Part shown: positions 5,897 to 13,829 of the stretch, piece by piece
Layout: each line of letters starts with the position of its first letter
Numbering within the stretch: position 1 is the first letter of the stretch
Assembly: GCA_031270215.1 (NCBI GenBank)
Contig: JAISYB010000084.1
Span: 1-24,972, forward strand
DNA from: Streptococcaceae bacterium
GTDB taxonomy: Bacteria; Bacillota; Bacilli; Lactobacillales; Streptococcaceae
DNA: 24,972 bases
Reading direction: 5' to 3'
Translations under genes and position numbers: made by a program
The notes under the pieces: model-generated
The model's input: the letters and a program-made list of their open reading frames with translations, nothing else
What the model was told of the DNA's origin: nothing
Databases searched by the model: none

Positions 5897-6323
5897 TCAC
5901 AAGTCAATATAACTTACATTTTCAAAGACTTGTTTACAAATCTTGCATACTACCATTTTATCGCTTTTTCAATAGCATTCAATGTTGGGATTGTCTTATC
6001 GTTTTCAGATAATTCTACGATGTGCAATCCTTTTACTTCTGCCATACACCCTACCTAATACAATAACAAGACATAAAACACTATAAAAACCAAGTACTGT
6101 TCCATATTCTCCTGCTTTAAATAAAACTCCAGAAAGTAAGACACCAAATCTTCCAAATAAAGCATAAAGTGTATCAAAAATACCTTGCCAACCCATTTTT
6201 TCTTTTGCTCTTCTTAATTTTAGAACTATTTTGTTTAGTATCTCCTACAAAATAAAAAGATATGGTGCCGATAATTGTCAAAATTAGTATAATTAAAAAA
6301 ATTAATTAATTATTTTTATTCAT
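5897..6323 (-). pseudogene. Decayed small-membrane-protein locus with following short ORFs
   Basis: On the minus strand an ATG at 6323 starts a frame with an in-frame TAA at codon 6. It then continues with a clear membrane helix (LIFLIILILTIIGTISFYF), a basic linker and a TGA. A shifted frame, 6196-6005, continues with GIFDTLYALFGRFGVLLSGV and a second hydrophobic helix (LGFYSVLCLVIVLG). Joined, they would make a two-helix membrane protein broken by one stop and one frameshift near a run of A. Two short frames follow: 6045-5950 (31 residues, ELSENDKTIPTLNAIEKAIK) and 5956-5897 (19 residues, with a CKIC motif). They overlap by a few bases like genes of an old operon. None is recognised. Confidence 0.45.
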
Positions 6324-6475
6324 ATCATTTTACGTAGCCACATGAAAAGCCAAGAATTTAAATCTTTGGCAATCCTCGCTAATCCAAACTTATGATTTTT
6401 TTGGAAGCTGTTTTGAACAACGTCATTCTTTTGAGCTGTCTTGCGATCTGTAGCATAATAATCATGCAAGAAAAC
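6320..6475 (-). pseudogene. C-terminal relic of an unknown protein downstream of yfhO
   Basis: An open frame of 51 codons without ATG lies 14 codons after the yfhO stop and in the same frame. The translation is protein-like (ATDRKTAQKNDVVQNSF, then GLARIAKDLNSWLFMWLRK). Its TGA (6322-6320) overlaps the ATG at 6323-6321 as ATGA, the classic arrangement of coupled genes. I take it as the tail of a lost gene in an operon that once followed yfhO. The family is unknown. Confidence 0.35.
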
Positions 6476-6517
6476 TCAAGAGCGAGTGTTGATTGTTCTT
6501 TTTCGCCTTATGTTACT

Positions 6518-9109
6518 TTATTGAATCTTTGAGCGGCGAAAACCTCTTAGCCATTCGCTTAAAACAAATAAAAGGATAGCACTGACAAAACAGATGACAC
6601 CGACCTTAAAGCCTTGCGGGATAAAGGTTAGTTCTATTTTGTGATTGCCTTTTGGTACATTAACACCTAAAAATCCTTTGAATATTGGCCTGGTTGCGAC
6701 GGTCTTTCCGTCAATTTTTGCTGACCAGCCAGCGTTATAAGGGATAGAAAGAAAGAGCGTTTCGTCTTTAGACACTTTGTAACGGCTAGTTGCTTTATTG
6801 CCTGCTATTTTAAAATTGACGCCATTTGTTTGAATCTTTTGCATGGCTGCTTGGTAGGCGTCGGTATTAAGCAAGGCAATTTTTGGTGGGAATAGGGTTA
6901 CTTCCTTACGTCCTGAAAAGCTGACGCTAAAGGTAATCGTCGTTTCTTGATTGTAATAGCCCAAATCATAATATTTCCCAACCTGATTGTATCTTTTGCT
7001 GGTTGTATGCCCGTTTACAGTAACTTGGACTGTGTTTGGAGCGTTATTATCTGTATCTGCTTCAACCATATAATAGGCTTGTCGATGTGCAGGAACAGTA
7101 GTTGTAAAATTCATGATAATCGTTTGTCCACTACTATCTTGTTTAAGTGTCCATTTTGTTGAGTCTATCTTAGTTTCAAGCGTGCTATTTTTAAAATCAG
7201 GTCTTGGCAGATAATTGACGGAATAATAACTACTATCTTCGTTTGCTAGATAATTAGTTAATGTTCTTTGGCTATCTAGCTGTGAAGCGCCGAGTTGTTT
7301 GGTATCTTCTTTGCTGGCAGTCAAAATACCAAGTGGTGCGGCAAGATTGTTTTTATAAAGCGTGTAATTTCCGGATTCTCCGTCTTTGACATAACCGAAT
7401 CGTGAAAGGTCGTTTTTACTCAGCAAATATTTGACTCCAAATAAACTGTCGGCAAGTATCGTGTTATTTGGGTAGTGAAGATTTAGATTTGTACCTGTTG
7501 ATAGGTAACCAAGTGTATTCATTGCGCCAGAGGAGCGTGTGTTTCTAACAGAACTAAATTGCGAAATCGTGTTGAGATTGAAGGTCATACCATCATTTGA
7601 AACAATCGGCTCTAAGTTCTCTGTTCGGACAAATGTCTGCTCTTTATTGATTTTCTTTGCTAGTGGCAAGACGCTATTTACAATTTGTTGATAGGACGCA
7701 CGTGTTGGATAAACCCATTCTTTGCGGATGCCAGAAACGATAAACATCGTATTGACCGCAGCCTCAATAGGCATTAAAATCATTAACAAAACAATAAAGA
7801 AGCGCCTTGAGATAAGTTTTTTGGCAAAGCTTCCGCTTAAGATTAGGTATGATAATAAAAAAGCGCCGGTTAAAACATAATTGATTGAAGTAATAAATTG
7901 ATAATGACCATGGTCAATAAAGCTAATGCCAGCTAAAAGGATAAAGCCTAAAAGAGTGATACAAAGCTTCTTTGCTAATTTTTCGTCCAGCTCTTCAATA
8001 TTGTATCCCGCTAGTAAGATAATCAGGGTCGAAAACAAAAAACTAAAGCGGAATAAAAACATATTTGGTGAATGCATTCCCTGCCAAGCTAAATTTAGAG
8101 GCTCAAGATAAAAGCTAGCTATCAGCACTAAAATTAATAATCCGCTGGCAAGTCGCTGCCTTCTACTGAATTTGCGGTTAAAGAAATAAAGGACTGCTAA
8201 AAAAAGAGGTATAAGCCCGACATAAATCATTGGTATTGCCTGATACTGTGTTGTATCATAAGCGCCGATAAAATTTTTGTAGATTAAGTCAAAAGGACCT
8301 GTTGACTCGGTTTTTAGTCGACTGATTGTTGTTAATTTTTCACCAACGGTTCTAAGGTCAATATAGACTGGTAAAAGCACGATAAAACTGGCGATACCGG
8401 CTAGAACGGTTGTTTTGATAAAGAGAGGAATGGTTTGACGATAAGTTTTAAAGTTACTGAAAAGGTTAGCTAAGTAATACAAGGTAATGAAGATACAAAC
8501 CATAAAGCTGAAATAGTAATTACTGATGAGTAAAAGCAGTAAGCTTACAAATAGTAAACCACATTTTTTCTCGTTCATCAATCGGGTCAATCCCCATAAA
8601 ACAAACGGTAGGTAAATAAAAACGTCAAGCCACGTGATAAGCTCGCTAAATGATGCCGTAAAACTCATCAGGGTAAAGCTCATTGAAAGCGCAAAAGTAA
8701 TCGGTAAAGCAGCCTTTTTAAAAATATGGCGAAATGAAGTGAAAGCCGACAAGCCGATTGCACCGAATTTCAATAGCGTCAAAAAATAAAGCGCGTCCGG
8801 CATGTTTTTGGCATTGAAAAAATAGGCGATTGGCGTGAAGAAGCTGCCGAGATAATAGGCGGATAATGTGTAAAAATTAACCCCCAGACCGATGTTCCAA
8901 TTGTAGAATAAGCTCCCTTTGCCGTGCAAAATATTACTAATCGCTGTATGAAAGACAACGTATTGATGATACGCATCTCCAGCTAGCAATGTAGTTGTAC
9001 TCCCAAAATAGATATTATTGATGTAATAAATATAAAATAAGGTAATGAGCGGGAGTAAAAAGCTAAGTAGACTGAACCAAAGTACTTTTTTGTGCCATAG
9101 TTTTTTCAT
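6518..9109 (-). CDS. yfhO: YfhO-family membrane glycosyltransferase
   Basis: A large polytopic membrane protein of 863 residues. The start is placed at ATG 9109 because GAGGA lies 9 bases before it; an upstream frame extension of 16 codons has no such site. The first about 460 residues hold a dozen hydrophobic helices, with the acidic luminal motif LLAGDAYHQYV after helix 1, typical of GT-C fold transferases. Residues about 465-825 form an extracytoplasmic domain, and a last helix (VICFVSAILLFVLSEWL) ends in a basic tail. In Bacillus and Listeria, YfhO-type proteins transfer sugars from an undecaprenyl-phosphate carrier to lipoteichoic or other wall polymers outside the cell. The donor-loading GtrB/CsbB-like partner is not next to it. 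Substrate unknown. Confidence 0.88.
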   Translation of the reverse strand: MKKLWHKKVLWFSLLSFLLPLITLFYIYYINNIYFGSTTTLLAGDAYHQYVVFHTAISNILHGKGSLFYNWNIGLGVNFYTLSAYYLGSFFTPIAYFFNAKNMPDALYFLTLLKFGAIGLSAFTSFRHIFKKAALPITFALSMSFTLMSFTASFSELITWLDVFIYLPFVLWGLTRLMNEKKCGLLFVSLLLLLISNYYFSFMVCIFITLYYLANLFSNFKTYRQTIPLFIKTTVLAGIASFIVLLPVYIDLRTVGEKLTTISRLKTESTGPFDLIYKNFIGAYDTTQYQAIPMIYVGLIPLFLAVLYFFNRKFSRRQRLASGLLILVLIASFYLEPLNLAWQGMHSPNMFLFRFSFLFSTLIILLAGYNIEELDEKLAKKLCITLLGFILLAGISFIDHGHYQFITSINYVLTGAFLLSYLILSGSFAKKLISRRFFIVLLMILMPIEAAVNTMFIVSGIRKEWVYPTRASYQQIVNSVLPLAKKINKEQTFVRTENLEPIVSNDGMTFNLNTISQFSSVRNTRSSGAMNTLGYLSTGTNLNLHYPNNTILADSLFGVKYLLSKNDLSRFGYVKDGESGNYTLYKNNLAAPLGILTASKEDTKQLGASQLDSQRTLTNYLANEDSSYYSVNYLPRPDFKNSTLETKIDSTKWTLKQDSSGQTIIMNFTTTVPAHRQAYYMVEADTDNNAPNTVQVTVNGHTTSKRYNQVGKYYDLGYYNQETTITFSVSFSGRKEVTLFPPKIALLNTDAYQAAMQKIQTNGVNFKIAGNKATSRYKVSKDETLFLSIPYNAGWSAKIDGKTVATRPIFKGFLGVNVPKGNHKIELTFIPQGFKVGVICFVSAILLFVLSEWLRGFRRSKIQ

Positions 9110-9155
9110 GAATAATCGTCCTCGTAAAGTGTTAGAGTGAAATGTGATTGTTATC

Positions 9156-9161
9156 ATTATA
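9156..9161 (-). promoter_or_regulatory. Probable -10 box for yfhO
   Basis: TATAAT on the minus strand, 47 bases before the chosen yfhO start. No clear -35 is visible at 16-18 bases. Confidence 0.4.
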
Positions 9162-9208
9162 AGCTAAAGTGAAGTTTTTAAAAAGTAAAAGCAGTGCAAA
9201 GATCGTTT

Positions 9209-9237
9209 TTGTAGTAAATAGCAAATCATGTTAAAAT
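9209..9237 (+). promoter_or_regulatory. Promoter of the dut-radA-yacL-ispD-ispF operon
   Basis: TTGTAG (9209-9214) and TAAAAT (9232-9237) are 17 bases apart, with TG before the -10. Confidence 0.6.
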
Positions 9238-9288
9238 ATTAAGTACAACAATTATCAGTATTAAATAAAAGATGGGAAAGAGGCGGCA

Positions 9289-9768
9289 ATGAGAGGCTTT
9301 AAAGTGATTAAGAAGTATCAAAACCAAGGGATTAATTTACCTAAGCGTGCAACCTATGGCGCGGCAGGATATGATTTTGAGGCGGGAGAAACAATAGAAA
9401 TACCGAGTTTTTGGACATCGATTTTGAAGAGTGAAGCAAGGAAACCAACATTGGTGGCAACAGGCATTAAGGCATATATGGGAAGTGACGAGTATTTACA
9501 GCTGGCTAATCGCTCTAGCAATCCGTTAAAACGTTTCTTGCTTTTGGCAAATGGTGTTGGCGTTATTGACCGAGATTATTATGATAATCCAGATAATGAA
9601 GGTCATATCATGTTTCAATTCTGGAATTTCGGGCTAAAGCCTGTAACGATTGAGAAAGGAGAACGGATTGGTCAAGGAATCTTTAAACAATTTTTAGTTG
9701 CAGACCATGACTTAGAAACTCAAAAACAAGAGCGCTCTAGTGGACATGGCTCAACAGGAGTGGATTAA
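9289..9768 (+). CDS. dut: dUTP diphosphatase, trimeric type
   Basis: A 159-residue enzyme that hydrolyses dUTP to dUMP and pyrophosphate. It keeps uracil out of DNA and feeds dTMP synthesis. All five dUTPase motifs are visible: AAGYDF (25-30), NRSS (74-77), GVGVIDRDYY (89-98) with the catalytic Asp, GERIGQGIF (124-132) and the C-terminal lid SSGHGSTG (150-157). An insert of about 20 residues after motif 1 (FWTSILKSEARKPT) makes it a little longer than the E. coli enzyme and matches the phage- and Lactobacillales-type dUTPases. AAAGAGG precedes the ATG. Its TAA overlaps the radA ATG (TAATG), so the two are translationally coupled. Confidence 0.93.
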   Translation: MRGFKVIKKYQNQGINLPKRATYGAAGYDFEAGETIEIPSFWTSILKSEARKPTLVATGIKAYMGSDEYLQLANRSSNPLKRFLLLANGVGVIDRDYYDNPDNEGHIMFQFWNFGLKPVTIEKGERIGQGIFKQFLVADHDLETQKQERSSGHGSTGVD

Positions 9769-11135
9769 TGGCGAAGGCAAAGGTCAAATACGTTTGTCGG
9801 GAATGTGGTTATTTTTCGCTTCGACTGCTTGGGCGATGTCCAAACTGTGGCGCTTGGAATAGCTTTGAAGAAGAAATCGAAGTAAAGGCTGTCAAAAACG
9901 CAAGAGTATCAATTGCTGGTGAAACGTCAGTCCCTGTATTATTAAAGGATGTTGCTTTTCAAAAAACACCTCGCTTTAAAACGAAGATGTCGGAGCTTAA
10001 TCGTGTTTTAGGTGGTGGCGTTGTCAGAGGCTCACTTGTTTTGATTGGCGGGGATCCTGGGATTGGTAAATCAACACTGCTGCTGCAAGTTTCAACACAG
10101 CTGGCTGAGGCAGGTCGCGTTTTATATGTGTCAGGGGAGGAAAGCACCGAACAAATCAAGATGCGCGCTGAACGTCTTGGCTCAATTGACAATGAATTTT
10201 ATCTATATGCAGAAACAAATATGAAACTCATTCGTCAGCAAATCGAAAAACTTAAGCCGGAGTTTTTAATTATTGATTCCATTCAAACAATGGCTAATCC
10301 AGATGTATCAAGCGTTCAAGGGAGTGTATCGCAGGTTCGTGAAGTGACCGCAGAGTTATTGCAGCTTTCCAAAACAAACAATATGGCGACCTTTATCGTG
10401 GGTCATGTCACTAAAGAAGGCTCAATTGCAGGACCTAGAATGTTGGAGCATATGGTTGACACGGTGCTGTATTTTGAAGGCGAACGTCATCAAAGCTATC
10501 GTATCCTGCGAGCAGTTAAAAATCGTTTCGGTTCAACCAATGAAATTGGTATTTTTGAAATGATGTCAAGCGGCTTGGTTGAAGTATTAAATCCCTCGGA
10601 GGTTTTCTTGGAGGAGCGAATCGCAGGTTCAAGTGGGACGGCGGTTGTTGTTGCTCTTGAAGGTAGTCGTCCGATATTGACCGAAGTTCAAGCTTTGCTC
10701 ACGCCTACTTTGTTTGGCAATGCGAAGCGGACAACAACAGGGATAGACTTTAATCGTGCAAGTTTAATTATGGCAGTTTTAGAAAAGCGCAGCGGATTAT
10801 TATTACAAAACCAAGATGCCTATCTTAAGGCAGCAGGTGGTGTCAAACTAAATGAACCGTCAATAGATCTTGCGGTTGCTGTTGCAATTACGTCAAGCTA
10901 TAAGGACATTGAAACTAAGCCGACGGAATGTTTTATTGGTGAGATTGGTTTGACTGGCGAGATTAGGCGAGTGACACATATCGAGCAACGGGTCAACGAG
11001 GCAGCGAAGCTTGGATTTACCAAAATCTATCTGCCAAAAAACAACCTAGGGCATTGGGATATTCCCAAAAATATCAAGGTTGTTGGTGTGCAAACGCTAG
11101 AGGAAGTGCTTCAATTAGTATTTAATAATTCGTAA
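9768..11135 (+). CDS. radA: DNA repair protein RadA/Sms
   Basis: A 455-residue RecA-related ATPase/helicase that processes branched recombination intermediates and aids natural transformation and repair. The N-terminal zinc finger is C10-x2-C13...C24-x2-C27. Walker A is GGDPGIGKS at about 94-102, the RadA-specific KNRFG motif is at 251-255, and the C-terminal Lon-like domain begins near residue 280 (GTAVVVALEGSRPILTEVQ; FIGEIGLTGEIRRV). The length is normal. It follows dut with a one-base overlap. In Bacillus disA lies between radA and yacL; here it is absent and yacL follows directly. Confidence 0.97.
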   Translation: MAKAKVKYVCRECGYFSLRLLGRCPNCGAWNSFEEEIEVKAVKNARVSIAGETSVPVLLKDVAFQKTPRFKTKMSELNRVLGGGVVRGSLVLIGGDPGIGKSTLLLQVSTQLAEAGRVLYVSGEESTEQIKMRAERLGSIDNEFYLYAETNMKLIRQQIEKLKPEFLIIDSIQTMANPDVSSVQGSVSQVREVTAELLQLSKTNNMATFIVGHVTKEGSIAGPRMLEHMVDTVLYFEGERHQSYRILRAVKNRFGSTNEIGIFEMMSSGLVEVLNPSEVFLEERIAGSSGTAVVVALEGSRPILTEVQALLTPTLFGNAKRTTTGIDFNRASLIMAVLEKRSGLLLQNQDAYLKAAGGVKLNEPSIDLAVAVAITSSYKDIETKPTECFIGEIGLTGEIRRVTHIEQRVNEAAKLGFTKIYLPKNNLGHWDIPKNIKVVGVQTLEEVLQLVFNNS

Positions 11136-11199
11136 TGAATAAGCATGTTGTTCGTTTGTTTAGTATTATCAATAATATTGACGACAGCTGCTATGTAGT

Positions 11200-11237
11200 G
11201 GTTAAGATGGGCTTAAGCTTGATGCGCTATCTTAACC
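11200..11237 (+). promoter_or_regulatory. Hairpin just before the yacL ribosome binding site
   Basis: GGTTAAGAT (11200-11208) and ATCTTAACC (11229-11237) are perfect inverse complements around a 20-base loop. AGGAGG follows two bases later. No T run follows, so it is not a simple terminator. It might stabilise the transcript or influence yacL translation. Confidence 0.45.
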
Positions 11238-11252
11238 TAGGAGGTGGGTTTT

Positions 11253-12359
11253 ATGCGAAAAGGAATAATTCGTTCATTGTTAGTAATCATTGGTGCAAGT
11301 CTAGGCGGAAGCTTTTTGCCGGGATTTTGGGAATCAATTAATCAAGGTGACTCGTTTTTCAATCACCCAGTTATCAATAGTCTTTTAGGGGCTGCAATCT
11401 TTTTTGTCCTGTCATTATTTTTAACAAATATTATTCTAAGATTGCTGACTCAAATTGATGAACAAATCGGAAAATTAAGTCTTACAGATATTTTATTTGT
11501 TTCAGTAGGTAGTGTTTTAGGCGTGTTAATCGGCGTATTAGGATCCATTCCGTTATTTTATTTGAACATTCCATTTTTAAGCACCATTTTGCCTTTTGTC
11601 ATTATGATTTTGCTTGCATATACCGGTTTTTCAATCTTTCATAGACGTCAAGATGACATTAGAGCATTGATTGCCAAAAACAAGAAAGTCACGATTGAGG
11701 AGGCAGAGGAAGTCTTAGAACGCCGTGAAGGAGAGAGCTTTCATCACTATAAATTACTTGATACCTCGGTGTTGATTGACGGTCGAGTGCTGGATATTTT
11801 ACGAACGGGATTTATTGAAGGAACGATTTTGGTTCCAAATTTTGTTTTACTAGAGTTGCAGCTGGTTGCCGACTCAACAGATTCCTTAAAGCGTGCCAAG
11901 GGTCGTCGTGGCTTAGATATTTTGAATATTTTACAAAAAGAAGCAGACATTGATATTGAAATGTATGATTTTGATTATGAGGACATCAAGGAAGTTGATA
12001 CGAAATTAATGAAGCTTGCACGCCAGCTGGATGCAATCTTGGTTACCAATGACTATAATTTGAATAAAATTGCTGAGTTTCAAAATATTACAGTCCTTAA
12101 TATTAATGAATTAGCCAATGCGGTGAAGCCGGTTGTTATCCCCGGTGAAGAAATGGAAGTTACGGTTGTTAAGGCGGGAACGGAACGTGAGCAAGGGGTG
12201 GCATATCTTGATGACGGGACAATGATAGTTGTTGAGGAAGGTCAGCACTATATGAATCAGAAGATTTCAGTCATTGTGACGACTGCTTTACAGACGGCAG
12301 CAGGGCGGATGATTTTCGCTAAGCCCAATAAAAAACGTCTTGAGCATCGGAGAAAGTAA
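11253..12359 (+). CDS. yacL: YacL-type membrane PIN-TRAM domain protein
   Basis: 368 residues from the ATG at 11253, which lies 8 bases after AGGAGG. An upstream in-frame GTG at 11244 would directly abut the binding site. The N-terminal 130 residues hold four membrane helices. Residues about 166-292 form a PIN nuclease domain with the acidic residues D170 (LLDTSVLIDGR), E201 and D267 (VTNDYN) in place, and about 295-355 form a TRAM nucleic-acid-binding domain (EEMEVTVVKAGTEREQGVAYLDDG). PIN domains are Mg-dependent ribonucleases, so a membrane-tethered RNase is likely, though the target is unknown. The neighbours radA and ispD match the Bacillus order. Confidence 0.9.
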   Translation: MRKGIIRSLLVIIGASLGGSFLPGFWESINQGDSFFNHPVINSLLGAAIFFVLSLFLTNIILRLLTQIDEQIGKLSLTDILFVSVGSVLGVLIGVLGSIPLFYLNIPFLSTILPFVIMILLAYTGFSIFHRRQDDIRALIAKNKKVTIEEAEEVLERREGESFHHYKLLDTSVLIDGRVLDILRTGFIEGTILVPNFVLLELQLVADSTDSLKRAKGRRGLDILNILQKEADIDIEMYDFDYEDIKEVDTKLMKLARQLDAILVTNDYNLNKIAEFQNITVLNINELANAVKPVVIPGEEMEVTVVKAGTEREQGVAYLDDGTMIVVEEGQHYMNQKISVIVTTALQTAAGRMIFAKPNKKRLEHRRK

Positions 12360-12386
12360 GGAAAATTCAGTGAGAGGTCAATAGTG

Positions 12387-13049
12387 ATGGAATATACAGC
12401 GATTGTTTTAGCGGCAGGTCGTGGCAAGCGAATGAAAGCTCGGGACAATAAAATCTTTCTTGAGCTAGGAGGTCGTCCGATTTTGAGCTATGCGCTTGAC
12501 GTTTTTGCCAAAGATGCCGATTGCAAACAGCTGATTGTCGTTGGAAGAGCTAAAGAGCAATCAATGATTCTACAGCTATCCGAACAAATTGAATTTGTCG
12601 TTGGCGGTGTAGAACGGCAGGATAGCGTCAAAAATGCGCTCGCTAAAGTAAATTGCGACTATGTGATGATACATGACGGCGCAAGACCATTTATTAAAGC
12701 TGCACAGCTAGAAGGTTTAAAACGTCATGTGGAAAAGGCTCACGCAACCTTGCTAGCTGTACCGGTTAAGGATACGATTAAGCAGGTAAGTGGTGAAGAG
12801 GTTGAGCGTACTTTACCAAGAAATGAATTATATCAGGCACAAACGCCACAGGCTTTTTTGACAGAACTAATCAAGGACGTACACGAAAAAGCTGCTTTGA
12901 CACAATTTTTAGGCACAGATGACGCCTCCTTGGTTGAAACGTTTTCAAATCAAGCCGTCACAATTACACAGGGAAATTATCAAAACATCAAGATAACAAC
13001 GCCAGATGATTTAATTTTGGGGGAAGCTATCTTGAAAGCTGGTATTTAG
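12387..13049 (+). CDS. ispD: 2-C-methyl-D-erythritol 4-phosphate cytidylyltransferase
   Basis: A 220-residue cytidylyltransferase of the MEP isoprenoid pathway: MEP plus CTP gives CDP-ME. The N-terminal nucleotide-binding loop is LAAGRGKRM (residues 8-16). IHDGARPF gives the conserved Asp-Gly-Ala-Arg, LYQAQTPQAF the CTP-binding segment, and GTDDASLVE the substrate-binding part. ATG 12387 is preferred over the GTG three bases earlier because GAGAGG then sits 9 bases away. ispF follows 27 bases after the stop. Related sugar or ribitol cytidylyltransferases (TarI) have similar motifs, but the pairing with ispF decides for IspD. Confidence 0.9.
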   Translation: MEYTAIVLAAGRGKRMKARDNKIFLELGGRPILSYALDVFAKDADCKQLIVVGRAKEQSMILQLSEQIEFVVGGVERQDSVKNALAKVNCDYVMIHDGARPFIKAAQLEGLKRHVEKAHATLLAVPVKDTIKQVSGEEVERTLPRNELYQAQTPQAFLTELIKDVHEKAALTQFLGTDDASLVETFSNQAVTITQGNYQNIKITTPDDLILGEAILKAGI

Positions 13050-13076
13050 GATAATGGAAGAAGGGGGTTGTTTTTG

Positions 13077-13553
13077 ATGTTTAGAATAGGTCAGGGCTAT
13101 GATGTTCACCGGCTGGCAGCAAATCGAAAGCTGATTATCGGCGGAGTGGAGCTGGATTTTGAGCGAGGTCTGCTGGGACATAGTGACGCCGATGTCCTAC
13201 TGCACGCTATTTCTGATGCAATCTTGGGAGCAATTGGTGCAGGAGACATCGGACACGCATTTCCAGATACTGATATGTCAATTGAAGGGATTTCATCAAT
13301 GACCATCCTTGCTGCAGTCTATCAAGAAATGACTCGGCGAGGGTATACCGTTGTAAATGTTGATGCGACAATCCTCGCAGAGCGTCCGAAAATGGCGCCC
13401 TATTTGTCTGAAATGAAAGAAAATATTGCCAAAGTGCTTTCTATTACATCAGCACAGGTCAACATCAAGGCAACAACAAGCGAGAAACTCGGCTTTGTTG
13501 GTCGTGAAGAGGGTATGGCAAGCGAGGCAGTTGTATTATTGGCAAAAAAATAA
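13077..13553 (+). CDS. ispF: 2-C-methyl-D-erythritol 2,4-cyclodiphosphate synthase
   Basis: A 158-residue trimeric enzyme of the MEP pathway that cyclises CDP-ME 2-phosphate to MEcPP with release of CMP. The metal site is visible as D9-x-H11 in GYDVHRL and the His of LLGHSDADVLLHA. IGHAFPDTD and ATTSEKLGFVGREEG are family hallmarks. The start is ATG 13077, 9 bases after AAGGGGG; three codons upstream in frame (TTG) would overlap that site. It ends the dut-to-ispF operon; a new promoter lies right after it. Confidence 0.95.
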   Translation: MFRIGQGYDVHRLAANRKLIIGGVELDFERGLLGHSDADVLLHAISDAILGAIGAGDIGHAFPDTDMSIEGISSMTILAAVYQEMTRRGYTVVNVDATILAERPKMAPYLSEMKENIAKVLSITSAQVNIKATTSEKLGFVGREEGMASEAVVLLAKK

Positions 13554-13573
13554 AATTTTTAGCTTGGCTAGTC

Positions 13574-13602
13574 TTGCCAGCTCGGTGTGAAAAATTTATA
13601 CT
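13574..13602 (+). promoter_or_regulatory. Promoter in front of the tfoX-like relic and gltX
   Basis: TTGCCA (13574-13579) and TATACT (13597-13602) are 17 bases apart, close to consensus. It overlaps an imperfect hairpin, AGCTTGGC/GCCAGCT (13561-13582). With the relic dead, this promoter would now mainly serve gltX. Confidence 0.65.
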
Positions 13603-13631
13603 TGAAAAGAAAGTTTTGCTGGAGGAGAATT

Positions 13632-13816
13632 ATGGTGATTTCCAAAATGAAGAATCTAGCAAAAATTAAATGATACTGGTATTCATTCGGCTGAACAATT
13701 GCGTTAAATTGGGACGTTTTATACAGGTTCGTGATTTAGTTGATGCTGGTGTAGGTATCCATTTTTGGCAATTACCGATATCAATAAAAAGCGTTTTTCA
13801 ATTACATAAAATATAA
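13632..13816 (+). pseudogene. Frameshifted relic of a TfoX C-terminal-domain-like protein
   Basis: GGAGGAG (13621-13627) and ATG 13632 start a frame that reads MVISKMKNLAKIK and stops. The next frame continues NDTGIHSAEQLR, stop, IGT. The third frame continues RFIQVRDLVDAGVGIHFWQL. In order, these pieces match the TfoX_C / helix-hairpin-helix layout I know (LxNIGK...GIxSAEQLxxIG...AFLQxRxLVDAG). At least two frameshifts and one in-frame stop separate them, so it cannot make a full protein. Family members are small and linked to competence regulation in some bacteria; the role in Gram-positives is unclear. Promoter and ribosome binding site remain intact. Confidence 0.6.
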
Positions 13817-13829
13817 GGAGAAATAGACA

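Noticed and set aside
6320..6517. YfhO extended by read-through into the following in-frame stretch
   Set aside because: Two in-frame stops (6518-6520 and 6476-6478) interrupt it, and YfhO already ends with its last helix and basic tail; a separate relic is more likely.
11135..11341. 68-codon frame whose ATG overlaps the radA stop (TAATG)
   Set aside because: It runs about 90 bases into yacL in another frame and has a composition unlike a real protein; the overlap with the stop is probably chance.
13068..13076. Earlier TTG start for ispF
   Set aside because: It directly abuts AAGGGGG, leaving no spacing; ATG 13077 starts at the conserved family N-terminus.
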